A DNA stretch of 35,418 nt from assembly GCA_012840085.1 (NCBI GenBank), contig DUMB01000026.1, positions 1 through 35,418 of the forward strand, given 5' to 3'. Shown here piece after piece: positions 6,731-15,167 of this stretch (its first letter is position 1; every line of letters starts with the position of its first letter). The notes beneath the pieces were generated by a model, which did no database searches, was not told the DNA's origin, and was given only the letters and a program-made list of their open reading frames with translations. Origin of the DNA: Clostridiaceae bacterium. Its GTDB lineage: Bacteria; Bacillota; Clostridia; Acetivibrionales; DUMB01. The position numbers and the translations under genes were made by a program.

Positions 6731-7016
6731 ATAGACGCAGCCGGCAGCAAAGAAAATGAATAAAAACCTGTGGCAAAGCAATTGAAAAAAGCCAGCCATA
6801 AAGTAAACAGGCAAAAGCCAGGGACAAAACTAATAAAGGAAAGCCGGCGATAAAGTAAATGAATAAAAAACGGTAGTAAAATAAATGAAGAAAAGCCGGC
6901 AGTAAGGTAAATAAAAAACTGCGGTAAAGTAAAGGAACAAGACCTGCAACTAAGTAAAAGAACAAAAGCCGGTAGCTAAGTAACCGAGCATAAACCGGCG
7001 GTAAAATAAATGAGCA
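6731..7016 (+). repeat. Degenerate ~26-bp tandem repeat array, about 11 units
   Basis: Units run head to tail with an approximate core AAAGCCGGC..TAAAGTAAATGA and unit length 24-26 bases. Clear copies start near 6787, 6812, 6839, 6865, 6890, 6939, 6964 and 6990. There are no unique spacers between copies, so it is not a CRISPR array. The unit length is not a multiple of three and no frame with a ribosome site runs through it. It fills almost the whole gap between the activation-domain gene and metH, and divergence among units points to age. Confidence 0.75.
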
Positions 7017-7061
7017 GGAAGGGAAAAGGAATGACAAATAAGGAAAGGTGATGATGACCAT

Positions 7062-9485
7062 ATGGACAGAGAAGCTTTTAGAAGGCTTACGGAAGAAAAA
7101 GTTATAATTCTCGACGGCGCAACTGGTACACAATTGCAGAAAAGGGGAATGCCTGCAGGGGTATGTCCTGAGCAGTGGGTAATTGAACATCCGGACACCA
7201 TAATTGAAATTCAGAAAGAATACATCGAAGCAGGTTCCAATATCATATACACCTGTACCTTTGGCGGAAACAAAATTAAACTTGATTCATTCGGACTGGG
7301 AGAAAAGACTGTTGAAATCAACAGAAAGCTTGCACAGCTATCAAAGCAGGCTGCCGGTTCCAAAGCACTTGTTGCAGGAGATATTTCTCCCACGGGAAAG
7401 TTTTTAGCTCCATTGGGAGACATGGACTTTGAAGAGTGTGTCAATGCATATAAGTGCCAGGTGAAAGGTCTGCTTGAAGGCGGTGTAGACCTGTTTGTAA
7501 TAGAAACAATGATGGACATACAGGAAACAAGAGCAGCGCTGCTGGCGGTAAAAGAAAGCTGTTCACTGCCAGTTATTGTATCTATGACATATGACAGCAA
7601 TGGAAGGACACTTACAGGTACAGATCCCGTCACAGCTCTGATTACTCTTCAAAGCATGGGAGCTGATGCAGTAGGTTGTAACTGTTCCGCTGGGCCTGAA
7701 GGTATGCTGGAATTCATAAAGATTATGAAGCCTTATGCAAGAGTTCCTCTATTAGCGAAACCCAATGCGGGTTTGCCTAAGCTGGTAAACGGTGTTTCTG
7801 TGTTTGATATGGATGCTGCTAAATTTGGTTCATATACTTCTGCCTTTGTTGAAGCAGGTGTAAACCTGCTGGGAGGATGCTGCGGGACATCGCCGGAGTA
7901 CATAAAGGAGATTTCCGGCAAAACTTCCGGGTTGGCTCCTAAACCACCGGAAAACAGGTCGTACTGTGCGGTTACTTCTACAAGAAAAACTGTCTTTTTT
8001 GGAGCAGGTCTGCCTGTAACAATAGTGGGGGAGAGAATTAATCCCACAGGTAAGAAAAAGCTTCAGGAAGAATTAAGACAGGGCTTGACCTTCATGGTAC
8101 AGGATCTTGCGGAAGAACAGGTGGAAAAGGGCGCACAGATTCTTGATGTGAATGTGGGAATGCCCGGTATAGATGAAAAGAGTGTAATGGTTAATGTAGT
8201 TGAAGAGCTGAGCACGGTTATGGATACTCCCCTATGTCTTGATTCTTCATCGCCTAAGGTTCTGGAAGCGGCTCTAAGGGTTTATCCGGGAAGAGCCATT
8301 GTCAATTCCATATCTTTTGAAAAGCATAAAATCGCGGAATTGCTTCCCGTCGTTGCCAAGTATGGAGCTGTACCGGTATTGCTGCCCATTGACGATGATG
8401 GAATCCCGGATACTATGGAGAAGAGGCGGGATATAGTTCTGAAAATATTTGAGGAAGCTAAAAAATATAATTACGGAAAAGATGATATTATTGTGGATGG
8501 GCTTGTAATGACCGTATCATCAGAACAAAAGGCAGCCCTTGAGACACTGAAGTTGATTGAGTGGTGCAGCAGGGAATTCGGATGCTCAACAATTATAGGG
8601 CTTTCAAACGTATCTTTCGGTCTTCCTGAAAGAAAGTGGATTAATGCAGCATTTCTTGCCATGGCTGTGAACAGAGGCCTGACAATGGCTATAGCCAATC
8701 CTTCAAGTGATGTGATGATGAATATAAAATCAGCCTGTGATGTTTTATGCGCAAAAGATATTGGGGGCATTAACTATATTTCCAGATTTGCAGATGAAGG
8801 ATGGAATAAGGCAACTGAAAACCAAAGAAGCAAGGCAGGAAATGAAGACTTGGGCAGCAGTATTTATGACGCAGTATTAAAAGGAGACACGGAAAACATT
8901 GTGAACTACATTGATGCTGCAGTTAAGAAGGGTATGCAGCCTGCAAATATAGTTGACAGCTTGTTGATTTCAGCTATTAATGAAGTTGGTAAGCTATTCG
9001 AAGAAAAGAGATATTTTCTTCCTCAGTTAATTCGAAGTGCTGAGGCTATGAAGCTTGGATTTGAGTATCTCAAGCCATTGCTAAAGACAGAGGAGACAAA
9101 GCTGCAAAAGGAAGAAGTGCCTGTTGTTTTAGCTACAGTAAAAGGCGATATTCATGATATTGGTAAGAATATTGTTGGGCTTATGCTGGAAAACTACGGT
9201 TTCAAGGTATATGATCTTGGCAAGGATGTAAGTGCAGAAAGAATTATTTCTGAAGCCAGGAGAATAGGAGCCAGGATTGTTGGACTCTCAGCTCTTATGA
9301 CTACAACAATGGTGGAAATGAAAGAAGTAATTGCACTGGCAAAAAAAGAAGGTCTTAGTTGCAAATTTATGGTCGGCGGAGCAGTTGTAAATGAAGATTT
9401 TGCAAGAGAGATAGGAGCTGACGGATACTCAGAAGATGCCTATGGAGCAGTAAGTCTGGCTAAGGAATTGGCAAAAACAGTATGA
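7062..9485 (+). CDS. metH: Cobalamin-dependent methionine synthase lacking the activation domain
   Basis: The enzyme moves a methyl group from methyltetrahydrofolate through cobalamin to homocysteine. Domain order in 807 residues: homocysteine-binding barrel (about 1-300; DGATGTQLQ near 20, zinc ligands Cys208 in GCNCSAGP and Cys273/Cys274 in GGCCGT); pterin-binding barrel (about 320-590; VGERINPTGKKK, LDSSSP); B12 cap helices (about 605-690); B12-binding Rossmann domain (about 690-805; D696-x-H698-x-x-G701, with His698 as lower cobalt ligand). It ends there, roughly 400 residues short of E. coli MetH. The missing activation domain is the separate gene at 6058. AGGAAAGG about 12 bases upstream supports ATG 7062. 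Confidence 0.93.
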   Translation: MDREAFRRLTEEKVIILDGATGTQLQKRGMPAGVCPEQWVIEHPDTIIEIQKEYIEAGSNIIYTCTFGGNKIKLDSFGLGEKTVEINRKLAQLSKQAAGSKALVAGDISPTGKFLAPLGDMDFEECVNAYKCQVKGLLEGGVDLFVIETMMDIQETRAALLAVKESCSLPVIVSMTYDSNGRTLTGTDPVTALITLQSMGADAVGCNCSAGPEGMLEFIKIMKPYARVPLLAKPNAGLPKLVNGVSVFDMDAAKFGSYTSAFVEAGVNLLGGCCGTSPEYIKEISGKTSGLAPKPPENRSYCAVTSTRKTVFFGAGLPVTIVGERINPTGKKKLQEELRQGLTFMVQDLAEEQVEKGAQILDVNVGMPGIDEKSVMVNVVEELSTVMDTPLCLDSSSPKVLEAALRVYPGRAIVNSISFEKHKIAELLPVVAKYGAVPVLLPIDDDGIPDTMEKRRDIVLKIFEEAKKYNYGKDDIIVDGLVMTVSSEQKAALETLKLIEWCSREFGCSTIIGLSNVSFGLPERKWINAAFLAMAVNRGLTMAIANPSSDVMMNIKSACDVLCAKDIGGINYISRFADEGWNKATENQRSKAGNEDLGSSIYDAVLKGDTENIVNYIDAAVKKGMQPANIVDSLLISAINEVGKLFEEKRYFLPQLIRSAEAMKLGFEYLKPLLKTEETKLQKEEVPVVLATVKGDIHDIGKNIVGLMLENYGFKVYDLGKDVSAERIISEARRIGARIVGLSALMTTTMVEMKEVIALAKKEGLSCKFMVGGAVVNEDFAREIGADGYSEDAYGAVSLAKELAKTV

Positions 9486-9489
9486 GAAA

Positions 9490-9536
9490 AGGCAACTTTA
9501 ATAATCCCTGGTTACCCGGGATTATTAGAGTTGCCT
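9490..9536. terminator. Long perfect hairpin after metH
   Basis: AGGCAACTTTAATAATCCC (9490-9508) pairs with the complementary arm at 9518-9536, with one mismatch and a nine-base loop. There is no T-run, so factor-independent termination is uncertain; it may act as a 3' RNA stabiliser. Confidence 0.55.
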
Positions 9537-9641
9537 CAGCTTTGAATTGAGACATGGCTGAAGATGTCAAGTTCTGAGATTTGTGTTGTACAAGTAGGAG
9601 TGATTTATCGCATAGGGCTATTAGCTTGCACACAAAATGTT

Positions 9642-10088
9642 TTAGTAAATTGGATAGCCTCCATACATTCCCGGTGTACCGTAGAAGGGTGAACCACCGT
9701 AAAATGGAGAGTATCCGGAGAAAGGACGTCTTCTGCGAATCAGGTTTCTAATCAGCAATATAGCTATCAAATCTCTTAATACGCGTCTGCCTCCTACGAG
9801 AACCTGCCTTTCCTCTTCATTCGGACTTCTGGAAAACGCTTCATTAACATCGGACTCAACCTGATTATAGATCCTGTTGACCATGGAATCCAACTGTTCA
9901 CGGGTTGGTGTATACATATGGCCATACTGGGAAACCATTTCATCACAAGTACGTTCGACAACAGGATTTATAATGTAATAGCATTCGGGATACATCGCTT
10001 CAAGCTGTTCCTGTGGCATGGCTGCCATAGGAAAATATTGACATGGGACTCCCATTTGCTGCATATAATAGGTATCATATTCCTGCAC
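9642..10088 (-). CDS. Hypothetical protein with Gly/Tyr/Pro-rich tail, spore-coat-like
   Basis: The 148-residue product starts at GTG 10088, with AAGGAGAGG about nine bases upstream; the longer frame to 10124 has no ribosome site. The N-terminal part carries PQEQLEAMYPECYYIINPVV and a helix-rich YTPTREQLDSMVNRIYNQVE segment. A basic stretch LLIRNLIRRRRP follows, then a repetitive tail GYSPFYGGSPFYGTPGMYGG. Such Tyr/Gly tails are common in clostridial spore coat and other spore-surface proteins. I do not recognise a named family; the spore link is inference from composition. Confidence 0.65.
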   Translation of the reverse strand: MQEYDTYYMQQMGVPCQYFPMAAMPQEQLEAMYPECYYIINPVVERTCDEMVSQYGHMYTPTREQLDSMVNRIYNQVESDVNEAFSRSPNEEERQVLVGGRRVLRDLIAILLIRNLIRRRRPFSGYSPFYGGSPFYGTPGMYGGYPIY

Positions 10089-10124
10089 AGATATCCTCTC
10101 CTTTAAGAATAAAATTAATTGCAA

Positions 10125-10519
10125 TAAATGATCAAATTATTAACAAAACTTATTAATAAAACTTATTAATAAGACTTATTAATAAAACTCAGTAGAGCTT
10201 GAACCGGTCACGGTTGTTTCGTTATGTTTAGCAGCATTAACATAAACCACTTTATATTATAGATTATGAAAGGTTACAGGCTTTGGTTACAAATAATAGT
10301 TTATGTAAACACAAAAGGTCATGTTAATGATTTTATATTTAAACTATTGATTCCATGTTAATGTTATTTATTAGTGATTATTTATGTTATATATGTTATT
10401 TATGTCAAATTTTTGTTATACTAATATAAGGATAGTACATGTATAAAACATTTTAAGTGCTGTCCGAAATACTTTAAATTATTGTTTAATAATTTAAATA
10501 ATAAAGGAGCTGTTGATGT
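10125..10519. repeat. AT-rich intergenic region with 13-bp tandem repeats
   Basis: Three near-identical 13-base units AAAACTTATTAAT lie at 10145-10157, 10158-10170 and 10171-10183 (third with one change), followed by a partial fourth. The rest holds no open frame with a ribosome site. TGTTATACTAA at about 10415-10425 is a possible extended -10 for the oxidoreductase gene. Promoters for both divergent genes must lie here. Confidence 0.6.
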
Positions 10520-11506
10520 ATGGAACCATTCAGAATTGGTGTATTGGGCATAGGGCGACATCTTATTTTAAGAGTGCTGAACCCACTCCTTAAGTCAGAA
10601 AGGGTTCAGGTATACGCTGTTGCTTCAAGGGATATCAATAAGGCAAAAGACACTGCGGAGAAATGGGGATTGCCTGTCTATTATGGCACTTATGAAGAAT
10701 TATTGGCTGACGAAAAAGTGGAAGCAGTCTACATTACTTTACCCAACCATATGCATGCTGATTGGATAAGAAAGTGCGCAGACGCAGGAAAGCATATTTT
10801 ATGTGAAAAGCCTTTGACGATGGATGCAAAAGAAGCCGAGGAAGCGGTAAAATATGCCGAGTCAAAAGGTGTTAAGCTTATGGAAGCGTTTATGTACAGA
10901 TTTCATCCAAAGTGGAAAAGGACAAAGGAACTTGTAGAACAAGGAGAAATAGGGAACGTATTGTCTATTCATACCGTATTCTCCTATTCGAACAATGATC
11001 CCCAGAATATACGCAATATAAAGGATTATGGTGGCGGGGCTCTTATGGATATCGGCTGCTATGCTGTTTCAACAGCCAGGTACATAATGGGAAAAGAGCC
11101 ATTAAGGGTAATTGGTCTGAACAATTATGACCCCATATTCGAGACAGATGTTTTATCATCAGGAATGCTTGATTTCGGTGTTGCCCGCTGTATGTTTACT
11201 GTAGGAACACAAATGTTCCCTCAGCAGGAAGTTGTAATTTACGGCAGCAGCGGAACTATAAAAGTAACCATTCCTTTTAACGACTTTCCTGATGTAAAGG
11301 CCAAAATAGTTGTACAAACCAATGTCGGAACCCGTGAGGTGGAGTTTGATCCTGCTGATCAGTATCAATTGGAGTTTGAAAGTTTCGCACAGGCAATTCG
11401 TGAGGGCAGAGAAGTACCAACACCTCCTCAGGATGCAATTAACAATATGAAAGTTATTGATGCCCTCTTTGAATCAGGCAGGAAAGGAACCTGGGTGGAA
11501 CTATAA
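10520..11506 (+). CDS. Gfo/Idh/MocA-family NAD(P)-dependent oxidoreductase
   Basis: This 328-residue protein has an N-terminal Rossmann fold with FRIGVLGIGRH in the nucleotide loop and the family signature CEKPLTM, in which Lys97 of Glu96-Lys97-Pro98 is the usual catalytic lysine. A C-terminal alpha/beta domain carries GGGALMDIGCYAVSTARYIM, whose His/Tyr-region residues bind sugar or polyol substrates in this family. GGAG stands about ten bases upstream. Family members oxidise or isomerise sugars and cyclitols; the exact substrate is not visible. It lies alone, closed by a hairpin on its 3' side, and may serve carbohydrate catabolism like nearby xylA. Confidence 0.88.
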   Translation: MEPFRIGVLGIGRHLILRVLNPLLKSERVQVYAVASRDINKAKDTAEKWGLPVYYGTYEELLADEKVEAVYITLPNHMHADWIRKCADAGKHILCEKPLTMDAKEAEEAVKYAESKGVKLMEAFMYRFHPKWKRTKELVEQGEIGNVLSIHTVFSYSNNDPQNIRNIKDYGGGALMDIGCYAVSTARYIMGKEPLRVIGLNNYDPIFETDVLSSGMLDFGVARCMFTVGTQMFPQQEVVIYGSSGTIKVTIPFNDFPDVKAKIVVQTNVGTREVEFDPADQYQLEFESFAQAIREGREVPTPPQDAINNMKVIDALFESGRKGTWVEL

Positions 11507-11524
11507 CTTTTTGTACTGATGTTG

Positions 11525-11555
11525 CCGGAATTGGCAGCCTGATCCGGCAAAAACA
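11525..11555 (+). terminator. Hairpin after the oxidoreductase gene
   Basis: TTGCCGGA pairs with TCCGGCAA across a loop of about 13 bases shortly after the stop codon. A-rich rather than T-rich sequence follows, so its strength as a terminator is doubtful. Confidence 0.4.
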
Positions 11556-11594
11556 CTAAGTAAACACTGCATCAGCATTTATTCAGTAAAAAAC

Positions 11595-11645
11595 AAAGGG
11601 AGTGCTGCAATAAATCTTTCAGGCAGATACAGCACTCCCTTTATC
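11595..11645. terminator. Bidirectional rho-independent terminator
   Basis: AAAGGGAGTGCTG (11595-11607) pairs perfectly with CAGCACTCCCTTT (11630-11642). An A-run precedes and a T-run follows, so it can end both the rightward oxidoreductase transcript and the leftward transporter transcript. Confidence 0.75.
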
Positions 11646-11744
11646 ATATGAATTATTGTTTCACAGGTTCAATAATATAGGCCGGATAAACGCTAACAGA
11701 CTTTGTAATTATTCAAAAACATTGCCAAACACTAATATGCCCGG

Positions 11745-12977
11745 CTAAGCGCTGACAGACCTTTCGTATTTCGCAGATTTGAAAGTGAAAGTAATTGCTC
11801 CTGCAATAATGAGCAGCACAACTGACACAATGTAAGAAGCATTGTAACTTCCTGTGGTGTCAAAAATTCTGGCTGCAAGCAATGGCCCGATTACTCCTCC
11901 AAGACCCCAGGCTGTAAATACCAGACCATAGTTGACACCGAGATTCTTTATTCCGTACAATTCGGCAGTAGCGGCAGGGAAAACGGAGAACAGGGCTCCA
12001 TAACATAATCCTGCAATAGCTACGCCTAAAGCAAGAGTACCTGTTGATAAATATTGGCCAAAAAACGCCATATTTACTGCCTGCAACAGGAATATAACCC
12101 TCATTGTATTCAAGTGTCCAAGCCTGTCAGAAACAAAACCGCCAATAATCCTGCCCGAGGTATTAAAAATAGCCAGTAATACTACAAGCAGGTAGCCATT
12201 CTCCCAGTTCGCCTGCATATTTGCGATGTTTGCGATATGGCCGATTATCATCAAACCGGCGGAAGAAGTGAAAGCATACATTATCCATAACTTATAGAAA
12301 TTCAAAGTCTTCAGCATTTCCTTCCAGCCATAATCCTTCCTGTTTACTGGTTCTGAATTCTTATCTTTATTCTTATCTTTATCAGCAGGAGCTGCAGGTT
12401 TTGCTGAATATGCAGACGGAGCATCAAATAATAGCTGGGATAATACAATTAATATTATAAGTGCACCAATGCCAAGGTACAAAAAAGTTCTTGAAATGCC
12501 ATAACTTAATAAAAGGCTGTTTGTCATGGGGGATATATAAACTGCTGCAAAGCCCACACCCGAAACAACTATCCCCGAAATTAAACCTTTCTTTTGTATC
12601 GGAAACCATTTTAATGCAGAAGGTGTTGTAGCTGCATAACAAAAGCCTATACCTGCGCCACCCAGTACTCCAAAAGTTATTACCATAACTAAAGGGTTTT
12701 TTGTAAAGCAAGACAGTATAAGTCCGCCTCCCAAAAGAATTCCGCCGAAAGTAGAGGCCAGACGCGGACCTCTTATATCCTGAATCTTTCCCGCAAAAAC
12801 CATTACAATTGCAAATACGGCAGTACATACAGTGTAAGGCAATGATGCCTGTGTACTGGTCCATCCGAGTTCCTTTACCAATGCCTTGCTCATAATGCTC
12901 CAGATATAAAGCAAACCTAATATCAGATTAATACCTGTAGCAGCTGAAACTACAATCCATCCTTTTAAATTGCGCAT
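11745..12977 (-). CDS. MFS transporter, oxalate/formate antiporter (OFA)-like
   Basis: The product is 410 residues with 12 predicted membrane spans in two halves. They are joined by a hydrophilic loop (about residues 193-220) rich in Lys and Asp with a DKDKNKDKN run. The opening GWIVVSAATGINLILGLLYIW and GKIQDIRGPRLASTFGGIL after span 2 are typical of the OFA/monocarboxylate-like branch of the major facilitator superfamily. Related proteins exchange organic acids, but the substrate cannot be read here. GGAGG lies seven bases before ATG 12977. It is divergent from xylA across 650 bases. Confidence 0.85.
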   Translation of the reverse strand: MRNLKGWIVVSAATGINLILGLLYIWSIMSKALVKELGWTSTQASLPYTVCTAVFAIVMVFAGKIQDIRGPRLASTFGGILLGGGLILSCFTKNPLVMVITFGVLGGAGIGFCYAATTPSALKWFPIQKKGLISGIVVSGVGFAAVYISPMTNSLLLSYGISRTFLYLGIGALIILIVLSQLLFDAPSAYSAKPAAPADKDKNKDKNSEPVNRKDYGWKEMLKTLNFYKLWIMYAFTSSAGLMIIGHIANIANMQANWENGYLLVVLLAIFNTSGRIIGGFVSDRLGHLNTMRVIFLLQAVNMAFFGQYLSTGTLALGVAIAGLCYGALFSVFPAATAELYGIKNLGVNYGLVFTAWGLGGVIGPLLAARIFDTTGSYNASYIVSVVLLIIAGAITFTFKSAKYERSVSA

Positions 12978-13550
12978 AAGACATCCTCCATTATAAATTT
13001 TGTATTGAATTTGTGAATGTGTGATTGAATTTAAAAAAGCTAGCTCGAATAGATTTTATGCACTTGGCATTTTTTGCAATAAACGCTTCATGATGTAATA
13101 GACATTTTATGCACCCCCCGAAAGTAAAACAATTAATATGCTTAAACATTTATTTGTTTAAACATGAATTGTCAGTACTTAATCCTCAGGAAGCTGTCTA
13201 TTACCTGAATATCTGAACCGTTTCGGATATTCATAACTGAAGCTCCAGGAAAGCTTATTGAATTTTTTAAAGATGCTTACACATAAAGCTTTATCCCGCA
13301 TAAAAGCTTTATGAAAGCAAGTAAGGAAATATTCATTTGTACCTATATCAATGTAAATTATAAATATAAATAATAAAACAAGTCATGAGAATATTCTGAA
13401 AAATAGTTAATATGCCATAATTATATAATATATAATATGCATGAGCAACTGCAATGTAAAGTAATTTCCCATTTTTTTTGTCAACTTTATTATCCGCTTT
13501 ATCATGTCAAAAATTGTTACAAACTTTTTAAAAATACTTTATAAAGTGTA
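12978..13550. promoter_or_regulatory. Long regulatory gap between the MFS gene and xylA, with several dyads
   Basis: No gene is seen. Dyads: TTAAACA (13142-13148) with TGTTTAA (13155-13161); GAATATCTGAA (13207-13217) with TTCGGATATTC (13222-13232), one wobble; and twin palindromes ATAAAGCTTTAT (13284-13295) and ATAAAAGCTTTAT (13301-13313). The twin palindromes, six bases apart, are candidate operators for the ROK regulator downstream or another factor. They lie about 240 bases before the xylA -35, so direct repression would be atypical and they may instead govern the transporter. Confidence 0.4.
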
Positions 13551-13579
13551 TTGAAAAAGTTCGGGAAAAGATATATTAT
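13551..13579 (+). promoter_or_regulatory. Sigma-A-type promoter of xylA
   Basis: TTGAAA (13551-13556) and TATTAT (13574-13579) are spaced by 17 bases, about 50 bases before the xylA start. No dyad covers the boxes. Confidence 0.6.
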
Positions 13580-13629
13580 ATTGTTTGGGGAAAACATATT
13601 ATACGTAATATAAAATGGGAGGCGTTATC

Positions 13630-14949
13630 ATGAGCGAGTATTTTAAGGGGATCGGACAAGTCAAATATGAAGGCAAAGATTCAAAAAATCCGCTGGCATT
13701 CAAGTATTACAATCCTGACGAAAAAATTGGCGACAAAACCATGAAGGAGCACCTGCGTATTTCAATGGCATTCTGGCATACCTTGACAGGAAGCGGCCAG
13801 GACATGTTCGGAGTTGGAACAGTAGTAAGGCCCTGGAGTTCGTTGAGTGACCCGATGGATCTGGCAAAAGCCAGAATGGAGGCAGCTTTTGAGTTTATGC
13901 AAAAGATGCAGATACCATTCTTCTGTTTCCATGACAGGGATATTGCACCTGAAGGCGAAACTCTTGCAGAGACAAATAAAAATCTGGATGTAATTGTAGA
14001 ACTTGCAGATCAATTAATCAAAGACACTGGAATTAAATTGTTATGGGGTACAGCCAATCTGTTCAGCAATCCCAGATTTGTACATGGGGCTGCAACATCC
14101 TGTAATGCAGATGTTTTCGCTTATGCAGCAGCTCAGGTGAAAAAGGCTCTGGAAATCACCAAGAAGCTTGGCGGAGAAAACTATGTATTCTGGGGCGGCC
14201 GTGAAGGTTACGAAACGCTGCTCAATACTGATATGGGACTTGAACTTGACAACCTTGCACGCTTTTTACATATGGCAGTAGATTATGCCAAGGAAATCGG
14301 ATTTGAAGGACAGTTTTTGATTGAGCCCAAGCCAAAGGAACCTACCAAGCACCAGTATGATTCTGACGTAGCTTCCGTACTTGCATTTTTGCAGAAATAT
14401 GGCTTAAAAGACAGCTTTAAAGTGAACATAGAAGCAAACCATGCAACTCTTGCAGGCCATACTTTCCATCATGAACTGTATCTTGCAAGAATTAACGGTG
14501 TTCTTGGAAGTGTAGATGCTAATCAGGGAGATTTACTCCTTGGCTGGGATACAGACCAATTCCCGACAGACATTTATGTAACAACTTTCGCTATGTATGA
14601 AATATTAAAGAACGGTGGGCTGCATAAGGGTGGCTTGAACTTTGACGCTAAAGTCAGAAGAGGATCCTTTGAACCAATTGACTTGTTCTACAGCCATATT
14701 TCAGGAATGGACGCTTTCGCAAGAGGATTAAAAGTTGCGTATAAGCTGCTTGAAGACGGAGTAATTGAAGAGTTTATACAAAAACGTTATGCTAGTTACA
14801 CCGAAGGAATCGGAAAGGATATAGTTGAAGGAAAAGTAGGATTTAAAGAACTCGAAGCATATGCGCTGAACAATAAAGAAATTAAAAATGTTTCAGGAAG
14901 ACAAGAAATGCTTGAAAGTATTGTCAACCAATATATACTTGAGGCATAA
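13630..14949 (+). CDS. xylA: Xylose isomerase (class II)
   Basis: The enzyme interconverts D-xylose and D-xylulose in the cytoplasm with two divalent metal ions. The 439 residues carry the expected catalytic residues at canonical numbers: His101 and Asp104 in FCFHDRD, Glu232 and Lys234 in [12 protein letters not shown], and the metal-site segments [18 protein letters not shown] and [17 protein letters not shown]. The N-terminal extension (about 40 residues before the barrel) marks class II. ATG 13630 is preferred over 13615 because GGGAGG (13617-13622) is placed correctly for it. No xylulokinase gene follows; the next gene is a ROK regulator. Confidence 0.96.
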   Translation: MSEYFKGIGQVKYEGKDSKNPLAFKYYNPDEKIGDKTMKEHLRISMAFWHTLTGSGQDMFGVGTVVRPWSSLSDPMDLAKARMEAAFEFMQKMQIPFFCFHDRDIAPEGETLAETNKNLDVIVELADQLIKDTGIKLLWGTANLFSNPRFVHGAATSCNADVFAYAAAQVKKALEITKKLGGENYVFWGGREGYETLLNTDMGLELDNLARFLHMAVDYAKEIGFEGQFLIEPKPKEPTKHQYDSDVASVLAFLQKYGLKDSFKVNIEANHATLAGHTFHHELYLARINGVLGSVDANQGDLLLGWDTDQFPTDIYVTTFAMYEILKNGGLHKGGLNFDAKVRRGSFEPIDLFYSHISGMDAFARGLKVAYKLLEDGVIEEFIQKRYASYTEGIGKDIVEGKVGFKELEAYALNNKEIKNVSGRQEMLESIVNQYILEA

Positions 14950-14985
14950 TAGAATAGAATTCACAAAAAATTATGGACAGTAAAC

Positions 14986-15009
14986 TCCGCGGGCACCAAA
15001 GCCCGCGGA
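14986..15009 (+). terminator. GC-rich hairpin after xylA
   Basis: TCCGCGGGC (14986-14994) pairs perfectly with GCCCGCGGA (15001-15009) around a six-base loop. No T-run follows, so it may protect the xylA 3' end or terminate partially and permit read-through to the regulator. Confidence 0.6.
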
Positions 15010-15167
15010 AAACTTATATGGCAGTAAATATGCTATTTTGATTATTGATATGCTATTGCGATGGACATGTGATTGTTTGTCAATATTTCATTGTGATTAT
15101 TATGCTGTTTTTGCTAATATGACATTATGATTAACATTATGGTTAATATGAATAGAATGGTGGTTAA

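Noticed and set aside
6731..7016. CRISPR array
   Set aside because: The repeat units touch each other without unique spacers and diverge strongly. No cas gene is nearby.
6081..7190. 369-codon open frame on the minus strand
   Set aside because: It is antisense to a clear methionine synthase activation gene and to the repeat array. It has no ribosome site, and its hydrophobic repeats are just the translated tandem array.
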